Source: an uncultured beta proteobacterium
GTDB lineage: Bacteria; Pseudomonadota; Gammaproteobacteria; Burkholderiales; Rhodocyclaceae
Reading direction: 5' to 3'
Assembly: GCA_903886975.1 (NCBI GenBank)
Contig: CAISOB010000046.1
Coordinates: forward strand, 1-64,000
Length of the DNA stretch: 64,000 nucleotides
The position numbers and the translations under genes are program-made. The notes beneath the pieces were generated by a model that saw only the letters and a list, made by a program, of their open reading frames with translations, had not been told where the DNA came from and did no database searches. This document shows positions 1 through 9,320 of this stretch, piece after piece (position 1 is the first letter of the stretch; the number at the start of each line of letters is the position of its first letter).

Positions 1-160
1 CCAGAAGGACATTGAATTCACCATGCATCGTCTCAACCACCGTCCCAGAAAATGTCTCGGATTCAAAACGCCACATCAGATCTTTATGAACCAGCTACAC
101 TCTCGTCATAACGCGGTTGCACTTCAGACTTGAATCCGCCTCTGATGACATTGGAGCCCA

Positions 161-982
161 ATGATGCAAATCCACGTCGGTTTCGAAATGATCTACGAGT
201 GCCCCCAGCCCACGCCAATGATTCTTGTCCTGCGCGTCCATGATTCGCGCGTCCCGAACCTGGTCGGCCGCGACGAATTGCACTTCGACCCGCCGGTGCC
301 AGCGACCGAATACCGTGACAGTTTCGGCAACCGGTGCACGCGCATCGTTGCCCCGGCCGCTCGCCTGCGCATCTGCGGCGACGCCATGGTCAATGACAGC
401 GGCGCAATCGATCTCGTCGCTGCGCAGGTGCAGCAAACGCCGGTTGCCGATCTGCCTGACGAGACGCTGCGCTTCCTGCTCGGCAGCCGCTATTGCGAAA
501 CCGACCGACTTTCCGAAATGGCCTGGGCGCTATTTGCTTCGGCGCCCACCGGCTGGGGCCGCGTCCAGGCGATCTGCGACTACGTGCATCAACATCTCGT
601 TTTCGGTTACGAGCATGCGCGCGCTACGCGTACTGCGCTCGAGGCGTATTTCGACCGGCGCGGCGTCTGCCGCGATTTCACGCACCTGGCCGTCGCCTTC
701 TGCCGCTGCATGAATATTCCCGCGCGCTACTGTACCGGCTATTTGGGCGACATCGGCGTGCCTGCGGCCGACCTCCCGATGGACTTTGCCGCCTGGTTCG
801 AGGCCTACCTCGACGGCCGCTGGTATACCTTCGATCCGCGCAACAACACGCCGCGCATCGGCCGGGTGTTGATCGCGCGCGGCCGCGACGCGGCCGACGT
901 CGCGCTGAGCACCGCGTTCGGGCCCAATGTCCTGACGAGCTTCAAGGTGTGGACCGACGAAGTCGTCAGCGCCGTGGCTTGA
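161..982 (+). CDS. Transglutaminase-like domain protein
   Basis: A 273-residue cytoplasmic protein of the transglutaminase-like (COG1305) superfamily, whose members are cysteine peptidases or amidases. An SD-like GGAG at 153-156 precedes two consecutive ATGs, and the first was chosen. The nucleophile region is GVCRDFTH with Cys170, followed by a Cys-rich helix. The acidic member of the triad lies in FDPRNN (Asp225). The segment that normally reads HAW just before it reads AAW here (Ala210-Ala211), so the canonical catalytic His is missing. From memory, a subfamily with a Ser-Ala-Trp version exists, so this may be a family trait and not decay. There is no signal peptide or membrane helix. It converges on the SUF operon and appears monocistronic. 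Family membership is fairly sure; substrate and activity are unknown. Confidence 0.8.
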   Translation: MMQIHVGFEMIYECPQPTPMILVLRVHDSRVPNLVGRDELHFDPPVPATEYRDSFGNRCTRIVAPAARLRICGDAMVNDSGAIDLVAAQVQQTPVADLPDETLRFLLGSRYCETDRLSEMAWALFASAPTGWGRVQAICDYVHQHLVFGYEHARATRTALEAYFDRRGVCRDFTHLAVAFCRCMNIPARYCTGYLGDIGVPAADLPMDFAAWFEAYLDGRWYTFDPRNNTPRIGRVLIARGRDAADVALSTAFGPNVLTSFKVWTDEVVSAVA

Positions 983-998
983 GACCGAAACAGGCATT

Positions 999-1319
999 TC
1001 AATCCCAGCGCGCGTCGCGAACCTGGACCATGCCGCCTTCTACGCGCACCGGGAAAGTCGCCACGTTTTCATAAGCGGGCGGCGTGAGTACCGCGCCAGT
1101 CTTGATCGAAAAGCGCGCGCCGTGCCGCGGACAGACGATTTCCTCGCCCTCCAGCGCGCCGCCGGTGAGAATGCCACCATCATGGGTGCAGACGTCTTCG
1201 ATAGCATAGTAGCCGCCGCCGAGGTTGAAGACCGCGACCGGGGTCCCGTCGACGTTCAGCGAACGCCATTGCCCGGCGGCAAAATCGACCTGCGGCGCAA
1301 CGTCAATCCAGCCCGACAC
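999..1319 (-). CDS. Rieske-type [2Fe-2S] ferredoxin
   Basis: A 106-residue soluble Rieske protein, the size of the small ferredoxins that feed oxygenases or act as general electron carriers. The two cluster-binding loops are intact: Cys44-Thr-His46 and Cys63-Pro-Arg-His66. There is no transmembrane anchor, so it is not a bc1-complex subunit. The start is GTG with an SD-like GAGAGGC just upstream; no in-frame ATG fits better. It is the last gene of the SUF operon, nine bases behind sufT, with no oxygenase gene beside it. It may therefore be a client or electron partner of cluster assembly and not a dioxygenase component (inference). Confidence 0.85.
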   Translation of the reverse strand: MSGWIDVAPQVDFAAGQWRSLNVDGTPVAVFNLGGGYYAIEDVCTHDGGILTGGALEGEEIVCPRHGARFSIKTGAVLTPPAYENVATFPVRVEGGMVQVRDARWD

Positions 1320-1328
1320 GGCCGCCTC

Positions 1329-1685
1329 TCACAGCAAACCCAGTTGCAATTTGACCGCTTCCGGCATGCGTTCCATGCTCCATGCAGGCTCCCACACGAG
1401 TTGCACATGCACATCGCTCACCCCGGGGACTTCGCGCAGGCGCGACTCGACGGTGCCCGGGAAAGTCTCGGCCACTGGGCAAGCCGGCGCGGTCAGCGTC
1501 ATCTCGATATCGACGACGCCCTGCGCATCGATATCAAGCGCGTAAATCAGGCCAAGGTCATAAATATTGACGGGGATTTCCGGATCGTAAATCGTTCGCA
1601 GCGCAGCGATCAGTTCGCCGCGGAACTGCGCGTCCGACACCTCTGAATCTTGCGCCGCGCTGCCCGCCTGTGTGGAATCGGTCAT
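1329..1685 (-). CDS. sufT: SUF-associated MIP18/DUF59 protein SufT
   Basis: A 118-residue MIP18 (DUF59) family protein. SufT acts in iron-sulfur cluster maturation, probably helping delivery or maintenance of clusters when demand is high. The family signature around Thr-Leu-Thr-Ala-Pro-Ala-Cys-Pro, with its reactive Cys, is present, as is the N-terminal DPEIPVNIYDLGLIY stretch. The C-terminus ends in a Leu-Gly-Leu-Leu type tail, common in related proteins. The ATG at 1685 lies six bases behind sufU, so translation is probably coupled. Its place among sufB, C, D, S and U supports the name. Confidence 0.88.
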   Translation of the reverse strand: MTDSTQAGSAAQDSEVSDAQFRGELIAALRTIYDPEIPVNIYDLGLIYALDIDAQGVVDIEMTLTAPACPVAETFPGTVESRLREVPGVSDVHVQLVWEPAWSMERMPEAVKLQLGLL

Positions 1686-1691
1686 CGCTGG

Positions 1692-2150
1692 CTACTCCGT
1701 GCTCACCGGATTTGTCTGCTTACGCAATGCGCTCTGCAGGGTGTGCCAGGCCAGCGTCGCGCATTTGACCCGGGCCGGAAATTCGCTTACGCCCGAGAGC
1801 ACTTCGAGTTTGCCGAGATCCCGCCGCGGCGCGCCCTCCGGCGCACTTTCCGGGGTGGTGACCATCTGATGGAAATCGTCGAACAGATGCTCGACCTCCT
1901 TCAAGGTCTTGCCCTTGAGTGCCTCGGTCATCAACGAAGCCGAAGCGGTCGAAATCGCGCAACCGCTGCCATTAAAGCTCAAATCGGTGATCACGCCGTT
2001 ATCGACCTTTAGGTACACCGTCAGCTGGTCACCGCACAGCGGGTTGTAGCCTTCGGCCTGATGGTTGGCGCAGTCGAGCACATGACAATTACGCGGCTTC
2101 TTGTAATGGTCAAAAATCACGTCCTGATAGAGTTCGCGTAAATCGCTCAT
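1692..2150 (-). CDS. sufU: SufU, Fe-S assembly protein of the NifU/IscU family
   Basis: A 152-residue SufU protein, either a scaffold or a zinc-dependent sulfur acceptor for SufS. The three conserved cysteines are Cys39 (in CGD, with Asp41), Cys64 (in GSGCAIS) and Cys130 (in KCATLAWHT). The interval between the second and third Cys carries the extra block of about 20 residues that separates SufU from IscU. The ATG overlaps the end of sufS in an ATGA arrangement. SufU is best known from Gram-positive bacteria; in this operon it takes the place of the SufE partner seen in enterobacteria. Confidence 0.92.
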   Translation of the reverse strand: MSDLRELYQDVIFDHYKKPRNCHVLDCANHQAEGYNPLCGDQLTVYLKVDNGVITDLSFNGSGCAISTASASLMTEALKGKTLKEVEHLFDDFHQMVTTPESAPEGAPRRDLGKLEVLSGVSEFPARVKCATLAWHTLQSALRKQTNPVSTE

Positions 2151-3409
2151 CGCTTGAACATTTCCTGTACTTCATGCAGCCCGGCGACCAATGCATCGAC
2201 TTCGGCGCGTGTGTTGTATAGGGCAAACGATGCGCGCGCCGTTCCGGCGATGCCAAAGCGCTGCATCACCGGCATCGCGCAGTGATGACCGGCACGGATG
2301 GCGATACCTTGATGGTCAAGGATGGTGCCGATATCATGCGGATGAATTCCTTCAAGCGTGAAGGACAGGATGCTGGCCTTGTGCGCTGCTGTGCCGACGA
2401 TGCGCAGACCGGCGACTTCCTCGACTTGTGCCGTCGCATAGTCGAGGAGGTCGCGCTCGTGTGCCGCGATGGCGGCGATACCAATGCCCGAGACGTAATC
2501 GAGCGCCGCGCCGAGCCCGATCGCGCCGGCGATATTGGGCGTTCCGGCCTCGAATTTGTACGGCAGGTCGTTGTATTCGGTCTTCTCGAATGTAACCGAG
2601 CGGATCATGTCGCCGCCACCCTGGTAGGGCGGCATCGCAGAGAGCAGCGCGGTTTTGCCGTAGAGCACGCCGATTCCCGTCGGGCCGTAGAGCTTGTGCC
2701 CGGAGAACGCGTAGAAATCACAATCGAGCGCGCGCACGTCGACGCCGAGGTGCGCTATCGCCTGCGCGCCGTCGAGCAGCACCGGCGTACCGTGGGCATG
2801 CGCAAGTTCGATGATCCGTTCGACCGGAACGATGCTGCCGAGCGCATTCGATAGATGCGTGACGGCCACGAGCCGCGTGCGCTCGCCGAGTAGCCGCGCG
2901 AAGTATTCAAGGTCGAGTTCGCCGCGATCATTGATCTGCACAACCTTGAGCAGCGCGCCGGTCTGTTCGCAGACCATTTGCCACGGCACGATGTTCGAAT
3001 GGTGCTCCATTGCGCTGATCAGAATTTCGTCGCCGGCCTTCACGCGCGGCCTGGCGTAGCTTTGGGCGACGAGGTTGATCGCTTCGGTCGCACCGCGCAC
3101 GTAGATTATTTCTTCGGGGCTGGCCGCGTTGATGAAACGCGCGATCTTGCTGCGCGCCGCTTCGTAATCGTCGGTCGCGCGCTGACTCAGCGTATGCACG
3201 CCGCGATGGACATTGGCGTTGCGCCGGCTGTAATACGCGACTTCGGCGTCAATCACCGCTTGCGGTTTCTGCGTCGTCGCGCCGTTGTCGAGATAGATCA
3301 GCGGCTTGCCGCCGATCTCTTCGCGCAGGATGGGGAAGTCATCGCGCCAGTCAGGCGCATCAGATTCAGTATCCGCCGGCCTGACGGCCGCATTGCTTTC
3401 GATCTTCAT
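2147..3409 (-). CDS. sufS: Cysteine desulfurase SufS
   Basis: A 420-residue PLP enzyme that removes sulfur from L-cysteine as a persulfide and passes it to SufU. The PLP lysine is Lys239 in SGHKLYGPTG. The persulfide cysteine is Cys377 in RAGHHCAMP, the group II (SufS/CsdA) arrangement with a short active-site loop. The MEHHSN segment that contacts the cofactor is also present. There is an N-terminal extension of about 20 residues before WRDDFPIL. It overlaps sufD upstream and sufU downstream by four bases each, so translation is tightly coupled through the operon. Confidence 0.95.
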   Translation of the reverse strand: MKIESNAAVRPADTESDAPDWRDDFPILREEIGGKPLIYLDNGATTQKPQAVIDAEVAYYSRRNANVHRGVHTLSQRATDDYEAARSKIARFINAASPEEIIYVRGATEAINLVAQSYARPRVKAGDEILISAMEHHSNIVPWQMVCEQTGALLKVVQINDRGELDLEYFARLLGERTRLVAVTHLSNALGSIVPVERIIELAHAHGTPVLLDGAQAIAHLGVDVRALDCDFYAFSGHKLYGPTGIGVLYGKTALLSAMPPYQGGGDMIRSVTFEKTEYNDLPYKFEAGTPNIAGAIGLGAALDYVSGIGIAAIAAHERDLLDYATAQVEEVAGLRIVGTAAHKASILSFTLEGIHPHDIGTILDHQGIAIRAGHHCAMPVMQRFGIAGTARASFALYNTRAEVDALVAGLHEVQEMFKR

Positions 3410-4740
3410 GCCAGTGCTCGAATGCGCTCGCCTTGCGGCAAGCGTGAAAACAGGATTTGCTCGAGGCGGGAGCGCAGCGCCGCGACGCGGATCCGCTCGA
3501 CCACGTCATGGGCAAAAGCGTGCACCAGCAGACTGCGCGCCATGGTCTCGGAAACGCCGCGGGCGCGCAGATAGAACAGCTGGTTGTCGTCGAGCTGGCC
3601 TATCGTCGCACCATGCGTGCATTTCACGTCATCGGCATAGATTTCGAGCTGCGGCTTGCTGTCGATTTCGGCATCGCGCGAGAGCAGCAGATTGTGGTTG
3701 GCCTGGTGCGCATTGGTCTTCTGCGCGCCCGGATGGACAAGGACCTTGCCGTTGAAAACCGCGCGCGAACGGCCGTCCAGGACGCCACGATAGAATTCAT
3801 GGCTGGTGCCGTGCGGGGCGCCATGGTCGATGCGCGTGTGGTTATCGACGTGCTGCCGGCCACCGACCAGATACAAACCATCGAGGGTCGCTTCGCAACC
3901 GGGCGCGGTGAACGCGGTGCTGATGTCGTTGCGGGTCAGCACCGCGCCCAGCGTCGTCGAATGCGAGCTCAGCCGGCTGCCCTGCGCCTGCCGTGCGTGG
4001 ATGCCCGCGACATGAAAGGCCTGCGCCCCTTCCTGCTGCAGCTTGTAGTGTGTCAGCGAAGCGTTGGCGGCGGCAGAAATCCGCGTCAGTGCGTTGGTCA
4101 GATAGGGCGCGCCATCGGTGCCGACATAATGCTCGATCACCGTCGCCTGCGCGCCTTCTTCGGCGACGATCAGATTACGCGGCGAGATGATAGCGCCCGC
4201 CGCGCCGTCCTGCGTGGCGATGAACAGCAGATGGACAGGCTGTTCGACAACAACGCCGCGCGCCAAGTGCAGATAGGCGCCGTCGGCCATGAAGACGGTG
4301 TTGAGCGCGGCGAAGATCGTCTCCTGATCGTCGTCGGCGAAATAGGCCTCGAGGGATTCCGGCGCCGTTTCGAATTCCTCGCCGATGCTCGTCATGTGCG
4401 CGCCGGCCGGTAAGCGCCCCGGTACCGACAGGCTTGGGCAATGGCGGCCATCGACAAACACCAGAAGATGCCCGGCGCCTGGTCCGAGGGCCAGTTGGTC
4501 GACCAGGCTCGCGGCAGCCGCGAGGTCGCCGTCCCGGTGCGACGCGGCGCGAAAAGCCTGCTTTTCGATCGCCGCGACGCTGGTGTATTTCCACTCCTCG
4601 TCGTGCGTGTCGGGATAACCGCTCGCCACGAAACGCTCGAGCGCCGAGCGCCGGGCGCGTGCCAGCCATGGCACGCCGGCGCCGGGCAGGGTCACGGCCG
4701 AACGGGCATAGTCGGCAAGCGTATGTTCGCGCGCGTTCAT
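3406..4740 (-). CDS. sufD: Fe-S assembly scaffold subunit SufD
   Basis: A 444-residue SufD, partner of SufB in the cytosolic SufBC2D scaffold. The C-terminal half shows the SufBD beta-helix core, including the FNGKVLVHPGAQKTNAHQ-type stretch, the SKPQLEIYADDVKCTHGATIG motif region and the late DDNQLFYLRARG segment. The N-terminal third is divergent, as usual in SufD. It begins with an ATG that overlaps the end of sufC and ends inside the start of sufS. Length and order match other SUF operons. Confidence 0.93.
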   Translation of the reverse strand: MNAREHTLADYARSAVTLPGAGVPWLARARRSALERFVASGYPDTHDEEWKYTSVAAIEKQAFRAASHRDGDLAAAASLVDQLALGPGAGHLLVFVDGRHCPSLSVPGRLPAGAHMTSIGEEFETAPESLEAYFADDDQETIFAALNTVFMADGAYLHLARGVVVEQPVHLLFIATQDGAAGAIISPRNLIVAEEGAQATVIEHYVGTDGAPYLTNALTRISAAANASLTHYKLQQEGAQAFHVAGIHARQAQGSRLSSHSTTLGAVLTRNDISTAFTAPGCEATLDGLYLVGGRQHVDNHTRIDHGAPHGTSHEFYRGVLDGRSRAVFNGKVLVHPGAQKTNAHQANHNLLLSRDAEIDSKPQLEIYADDVKCTHGATIGQLDDNQLFYLRARGVSETMARSLLVHAFAHDVVERIRVAALRSRLEQILFSRLPQGERIRALA

Positions 4741-5510
4741 GCATTCTCCGCCGGGCGAGCCGCCGCTTCCGCGCCTTCGAGCCAGCCGTAGCCACGTTCT
4801 TCGAGTTCGAGCGCGAGTTCCTTGCCGCCGCTCCTGACGATCTTTCCTTGCGCCAGCACATGCACGAAGTCAGGCACTACATAGTCGAGCAGGCGCTGAT
4901 AATGGGTCACCAGGATCATCGCGCGCTGCGGGCTGCGCAGCGCGTTGATGCCCTTGGCGACGATTTGCAGCGCGTCGATGTCGAGCCCCGAATCGGTCTC
5001 GTCGAGGATCGCGAGCTTGGGCTCGAGTACCGCCATCTGAAGAATCTCGTTGCGCTTCTTCTCGCCGCCGGAAAAGCCTTCGTTGACCGCGCGGTAGAGC
5101 AGATCTTCGTTCATTTCCATCTGCTTCATCTTCTGCTTGATCAGCGCGAGAAATTCCATCGCATCGAGTTCGGCTTGCCCGCGATGCTGGCGGATGTTGT
5201 TCAGCGCCGCCTTGAGCAGATAGACATTGCTCACGCCGGGGATCTCGACCGGGTACTGGAAAGCCAAAAAGATGCCCTCGCGCGCGCGCTCTTCGGGCGC
5301 CATGGGCAGGATATCGACGCCCTGGTAGAAGACCGTTCCACCGGTCACCGCGAAAGTATCGCGGCCGGCCAGGACTTGCGCCAGCGTGCTTTTGCCCGAG
5401 CCGTTCGGCCCCATGATGGCGTGCACCTCGCCGGCCTTGACCGAGAGATCGATGCCGCGCAGGATGGGTTTCCCGTCGACGCTCGCCTGCAGATTGCGGA
5501 TTTCCAACAC
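4737..5510 (-). CDS. sufC: Fe-S assembly ATPase SufC
   Basis: A 257-residue ABC-type ATPase that drives conformational change of the SufB-SufD scaffold. Walker A is GPNGSGKST at residues 34-42. The signature is FSGGEKKRNE and Walker B with its catalytic acid is LAILDETDSGLD. I chose the GTG at 5510 because AAGGAA sits seven bases before it and the product then starts MLEIRNL like other SufC proteins; a TTG nine codons upstream is also open. The gene follows sufB after 28 bases and overlaps sufD by four. Confidence 0.94.
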   Translation of the reverse strand: MLEIRNLQASVDGKPILRGIDLSVKAGEVHAIMGPNGSGKSTLAQVLAGRDTFAVTGGTVFYQGVDILPMAPEERAREGIFLAFQYPVEIPGVSNVYLLKAALNNIRQHRGQAELDAMEFLALIKQKMKQMEMNEDLLYRAVNEGFSGGEKKRNEILQMAVLEPKLAILDETDSGLDIDALQIVAKGINALRSPQRAMILVTHYQRLLDYVVPDFVHVLAQGKIVRSGGKELALELEERGYGWLEGAEAAARPAENA

Positions 5511-5538
5511 GTCTGTTTCCTTCACGCTAATCTTCAAC

Positions 5539-6987
5539 TTATCCGACCGAGCCTTCGAGGCTCACGCTCATCAATTTTTGCGCTTCCACGGCGAATTCCA
5601 TCGGCAATTCCTTGAACACTTCCTTGCAGAAGCCATTGACGATCATCGACACCGCGTCCTCGACCGAAATTCCGCGCTGCTGGCAATAGAAGAGTTGGTC
5701 CTCGCCGATGCGCGAGGTCGAGGCTTCGTGTTCGACGCGCGCCGTCGGGTTCTTGACTTCGATGTAAGGGAAGGTATGCGCCGCGCACTGATCGCCGAGC
5801 AGTAAGGAATCGCACTGGCTGTAGTTGCGGGCGCCTTCGGCCGACTTCAATATCTTCACCAGGCCGCGATAGGCGTTCTGCCCATGGCCGGCGGAGATGC
5901 CCTTGGACACGATGGTGCTTTTCGTATTGCGGCCGATATGGATCATCTTCGAGCCGGTATCGGCCTGCTGGCGGTTGTTGGTCAGCGCCACCGAATGGAA
6001 TTCGCCGATCGAGTCGTCGCCGCGCAGGATGCAGCTCGGATATTTCCAGGTGATCGCCGAACCGGTCTCGACCTGGGTCCACGAAATATGCGATCCGGCG
6101 CCGCGGCATTCGCCGCGCTTGGTGACGAAGTTGTAGATGCCGCCCTTGCCGTCCTTGTCGCCCGGATACCAGTTCTGCACCGTCGAATACTTGATGCGCG
6201 CATGATCGAGCGCGACGAGTTCGACGACCGCCGCATGCAACTGGTTTTCGTCACGCATCGGTGCCGTGCAGCCTTCGAGATAACTGACGTAGGCGCCGGC
6301 ATCGGCGATGATCAGCGTGCGCTCGAACTGGCCGGTGTCGCGGGCGTTGATGCGAAAATAGGTCGACAACTCCATCGGGCAGCGCACGCCGGGCGGGATG
6401 TAGCAGAAGGAACCGTCGGAGAACACCGCGGCATTGAGCGCAGCGAAGAAATTGTCGGCGTAAGGGACGACCGATCCCAGATACTGCTGAACGAGATCGG
6501 GGTGCTCGCGCACCGCGTCGGAAAACGAACCGAAGATGATGCCGAGTTCGGCGAGCTTGTCCTTGAAGGTCGTGCCCACCGAAACGCTGTCGAAAACGGC
6601 GTCGATGGCTACTCCGGCCAGCATTTCGCGTTCTTTGAGCGGCACGCCGAGCTTCTCGTAGGTCCTCAGTAACTCGGGATCGACGTCGGCCAGGCTTTGA
6701 GGCCTGTCCTGCATCGACTTGGGCGCCGAATAGTAGATGATGTCCTGGTAGTCGACAGCCGGATAGCGGGCCGTCGACCACTTGGGCTCGGACATGGTCA
6801 GCCAGTGCCGGAAAGCCTTGAGCCGCCACTCGAGCATGAACGCCGGCTCGTTCTTGCGCGCCGAGATCAGGCGGACGGTTTCTTCGCTGAGGCCGCGCGG
6901 CACGGTGTCGGCAGCGACATCGCTGACGAAACCGTGCGGATATTCGCGGTCCATCAATTCGGCCAGGCGATTTGCCGTCGCAGTCAT
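5539..6987 (-). CDS. sufB: Fe-S assembly scaffold subunit SufB
   Basis: A 482-residue SufB, the subunit on which clusters are built in the SufBC2D complex. The frame is open further upstream, but the ATG at 6987 has a strong GGAGGTG eight bases before it and gives the usual SufB length. It also overlaps the regulator's stop as ATGA. Recognisable family segments are SEPKWS, YYSAPK, the [15 protein letters not shown] stretch, EGCTAP and [15 protein letters not shown] near the C-terminus. It is the first assembly gene after the Rrf2 regulator, as in many proteobacterial SUF operons. Confidence 0.95.
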   Translation of the reverse strand: MTATANRLAELMDREYPHGFVSDVAADTVPRGLSEETVRLISARKNEPAFMLEWRLKAFRHWLTMSEPKWSTARYPAVDYQDIIYYSAPKSMQDRPQSLADVDPELLRTYEKLGVPLKEREMLAGVAIDAVFDSVSVGTTFKDKLAELGIIFGSFSDAVREHPDLVQQYLGSVVPYADNFFAALNAAVFSDGSFCYIPPGVRCPMELSTYFRINARDTGQFERTLIIADAGAYVSYLEGCTAPMRDENQLHAAVVELVALDHARIKYSTVQNWYPGDKDGKGGIYNFVTKRGECRGAGSHISWTQVETGSAITWKYPSCILRGDDSIGEFHSVALTNNRQQADTGSKMIHIGRNTKSTIVSKGISAGHGQNAYRGLVKILKSAEGARNYSQCDSLLLGDQCAAHTFPYIEVKNPTARVEHEASTSRIGEDQLFYCQQRGISVEDAVSMIVNGFCKEVFKELPMEFAVEAQKLMSVSLEGSVG

Positions 6988-7451
6988 GGCGACACCTCCG
7001 CCGACCGTGCCGCGCGCCACGCCGGACGCAGGACGTCGAGCCTGGGCCGGCCCGGATCGATCATCTGCTGCAGCGTGATGTGCTCGAGCGCCTGCAGCAC
7101 GACCCGGTTGATCATGTGCCAATGGGCACGCGTACCGCAGTGCGCTTCGCGCTTGCACAGTCCAGGACTGGCGCTGCATTCGGTGACGCCGAGCGGGCCA
7201 TCGAGTGCATTGAGGATCTGCACGGTCGAAATCTCCGCCGGCGAGCGCGCCAGTCTGTAGCCGCCGTTGGCGCCGCGCAGCGAGACGACGATTCCCTGGC
7301 GCAGCAGGATCTTCAGGATCTTGCTCACCGAAGGCGCCGGCAGACCGGTGCGCAAAGCGAGCTCGGCCGCACTGAAGGTCCACGCTGGCTCACGTGCCAT
7401 TGCCGTCAGGACAATCGTTCCGTAATCCGCGAGTTTGCTTATCCGCAACAT
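6984..7451 (-). CDS. Rrf2-family SUF operon regulator (IscR-like)
   Basis: A 155-residue Rrf2-family transcription factor. The N-terminal winged helix carries the usual LADYG and [21 protein letters not shown] signatures. Three cysteines with spacing 92-99-105 sit where Rrf2 proteins such as IscR hold an iron-sulfur cluster. Family knowledge suggests that the cluster-bound form represses the operon and cluster loss relieves this. It is the first gene of the operon and its stop overlaps the sufB start. A 17-bp palindrome 24-40 bases upstream of the ATG is a likely autoregulatory operator. The last 25 residues are Arg/Ala-rich and family-unlike. Confidence 0.9.
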   Translation of the reverse strand: MLRISKLADYGTIVLTAMAREPAWTFSAAELALRTGLPAPSVSKILKILLRQGIVVSLRGANGGYRLARSPAEISTVQILNALDGPLGVTECSASPGLCKREAHCGTRAHWHMINRVVLQALEHITLQQMIDPGRPRLDVLRPAWRAARSAEVSP

Positions 7452-7474
7452 CGTTATCGTGCCTCAAGCCATAT

Positions 7475-7491
7475 AGGACCGAAGCGGTCCT
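7475..7491. promoter_or_regulatory. Palindromic operator candidate for the SUF regulator
   Basis: A perfect 7-bp inverted repeat around a 3-bp centre, AGGACCG-AAG-CGGTCCT, lies 24-40 bases before the regulator's ATG. The GACC-N5-GGTC core resembles the GACT-N5-AGTC core of IscR type 1 operators, with an AT-rich flank on the left. Binding by the adjacent Rrf2 protein is inferred. Confidence 0.55.
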
Positions 7492-7650
7492 CTTTAACCT
7501 CTGACGCAGTTTTCGCCGAATGGTTCGCGCATTTCTCGCACGGGGTGCTTACAAACCCTTACAAATCGACGTCGGCGGCTGGCTGCACCAGGCGTTAATG
7601 GAAGTGCGGGCCGGGCAAACGCCAGAGGTCCCGCAGTTGAGGAGTCCATC

Positions 7651-7977
7651 ATGCGCAAACTTGCTATTTCTGTTGTCACCGCGCTCTCGCTGGTCGCCCT
7701 GCCGGCTTACGCCGATCGCGGCGGTGATTGGCACGGCCATGGCGGCTACTACGGCCATCATCATGGCGGCGGCGTGCCTTGGGCCGGCCTCGCTGTTGCC
7801 GGCGCACTGACCGGACTGGCGATCGCGGCAACACGGCCGGTCTATGTCGAGCCCTATCCAACAACGGCGTATGTCCCGCCTGGGCGCGTTTCGTATTTCT
7901 GCCAGTCGAGCGGAATGTATTACCCCTATACCACGGCCTGCCCCGAAGGCTGGGTGGCGGTGCCGGCGCGCTACTGA
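7651..7977 (+). CDS. Small exported protein with His/Gly-rich segment
   Basis: A 108-residue protein of unknown function. A clear Sec signal peptide (Lys, hydrophobic core, then PAYA-DR) suggests cleavage near residue 22. Next comes a short His/Gly/Tyr-rich stretch that could bind metal, a hydrophobic glycine/alanine segment (residues about 43-61), and a C-terminal part with two cysteines around SSGMYYPYTTACPEGW. That tail is familiar from small exported proteobacterial proteins without assigned roles. A GAGGAG ribosome site precedes the ATG. It stands alone, divergent from the SUF regulator and convergent with gltA. Confidence 0.75.
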   Translation: MRKLAISVVTALSLVALPAYADRGGDWHGHGGYYGHHHGGGVPWAGLAVAGALTGLAIAATRPVYVEPYPTTAYVPPGRVSYFCQSSGMYYPYTTACPEGWVAVPARY

Positions 7978-8011
7978 GTTTGTCTGACGCGCCGCGTCTT
8001 GCGGGCCCGGA

Positions 8012-9307
8012 CTAGGGCCGCATTCCCACCGCCGGCACGTCGCGGCGCGCGGCGCCGACATAGAGCTGGCGCGGGCGCCCGATCTTGTGCTCCGGATCGG
8101 TGATCATTTCCTCCCATTGCGCCATCCAGCCGACCGTGCGCGCCAGCGCGAAGATGCAGGTAAACATGGTCTGTGGGATGCCCAGCGCTTGCTGCACGAT
8201 GCCCGAGTAGAAATCGACGTTCGGATAGAGTTTCTTCTCGATGAAGTAATCGTCTTCGAGCGCGATCTTTTCGAGTTCCATGGCCAGCTTGAACAGCCGG
8301 TCATTCTGCAGGCCGAGTTCCTGCAGCACGTCGGCGCAGATTTTGCGCATCAGCTTGGCGCGCGGATCGAAGTGCTTGTAGACGCGGTGGCCGAAACCGA
8401 TCAATTTGAAACTGTCGTTCTTGTCCTTGGCGCGCTTGATGTATTCGGGGACGCGCGACACGTCGCCGATCTCCTCGAGCATTTTCAGCGCGGCTTCGTT
8501 GGCGCCGCCGTGCGCCGGGCCCCACAGGCAGCCGATGCCGGCCGAGATGCAGGCGTAGGGGTTGGCGCCCGAGGAACCGGCGAGGCGCACGGTCGAGGTC
8601 GAGGCGTTCTGTTCGTGGTCGGCATGCAGCGTGAAGATGGTGTCGAGCGCGTGCACCAGGACCGGATTGGGGACATACTCCTCGCAGGGGTTGCCGAACA
8701 TCATGTGCATGAAGTTGGCGGTGTAATCGAGGTCGTTGCGCGGATACATGAAGGGCTCGCCCATCGAATACTTGTAAGCCAGCGCGACGATCGTCGGCAG
8801 CTTGGCGACGATGCGGTTGAAACTGACGCTGCGGTGCGCCGCGTCGGAGAAATCTTCCGCTTCGTTGTAGAACGCCGACAGCGCGCCGACGACGCCGACC
8901 ATCACCGCCATCGGGTGGGCATCGCGACGAAAGCCCTGGAACAGCTTGCCCATCTGCTCGTTCACCATCGTATGCTTCTTGATGATGCTTTCGAATTCGC
9001 GCTTTTCCGCGGCGTTGGGCAGTTCGCCGTGCTTGAGCAGGTACGCGACGTCGAGAAAGCTGCACTTCTCCGCAAGTTGCTCGATCGGGTAGCCGCGGTA
9101 GAGCAGGATGCCCCGGTCACCGTCGACGAAGGTGATTCGGGACTCGCAACTGGCGGTCGACATGAAGCCCGAATCAAAAGTGAAGAGGCCGGTCTTGGCA
9201 TAGAGCGCGCGAATGTCGATGACATCGTTGCCGTGCGTGCCGCTGATTACCGGGAGTTCGATGCTTTTACCGTCGACCGTCAACGTCGCGGTGCGTGCTG
9301 CGCTCAT
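8012..9307 (-). CDS. gltA: Citrate synthase (type II)
   Basis: A 431-residue citrate synthase that condenses oxaloacetate and acetyl-CoA in the TCA cycle. The catalytic segments are present: the ANEAALKML histidine region, the [14 protein letters not shown] block and the late NVDFYSGIV stretch. Length and the N-terminal beta domain fit the hexameric Gram-negative type regulated by NADH. The ATG at 9307 was preferred over one 17 codons upstream because AAAGGAAC lies just before it and the product begins like other GltA proteins. The leader contains a long-range inverted repeat, listed separately. Confidence 0.96.
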   Translation of the reverse strand: MSAARTATLTVDGKSIELPVISGTHGNDVIDIRALYAKTGLFTFDSGFMSTASCESRITFVDGDRGILLYRGYPIEQLAEKCSFLDVAYLLKHGELPNAAEKREFESIIKKHTMVNEQMGKLFQGFRRDAHPMAVMVGVVGALSAFYNEAEDFSDAAHRSVSFNRIVAKLPTIVALAYKYSMGEPFMYPRNDLDYTANFMHMMFGNPCEEYVPNPVLVHALDTIFTLHADHEQNASTSTVRLAGSSGANPYACISAGIGCLWGPAHGGANEAALKMLEEIGDVSRVPEYIKRAKDKNDSFKLIGFGHRVYKHFDPRAKLMRKICADVLQELGLQNDRLFKLAMELEKIALEDDYFIEKKLYPNVDFYSGIVQQALGIPQTMFTCIFALARTVGWMAQWEEMITDPEHKIGRPRQLYVGAARRDVPAVGMRP

Positions 9308-9320
9308 GGGGAGTTCCTTT

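Noticed and set aside
1..160. Minus-strand ATGs at 22-28 that could start a gene leaving the window
   Set aside because: Only eight or nine codons are visible; nothing supports a real gene. The rest of this stretch shows only the ribosome site of the transglutaminase-like gene.
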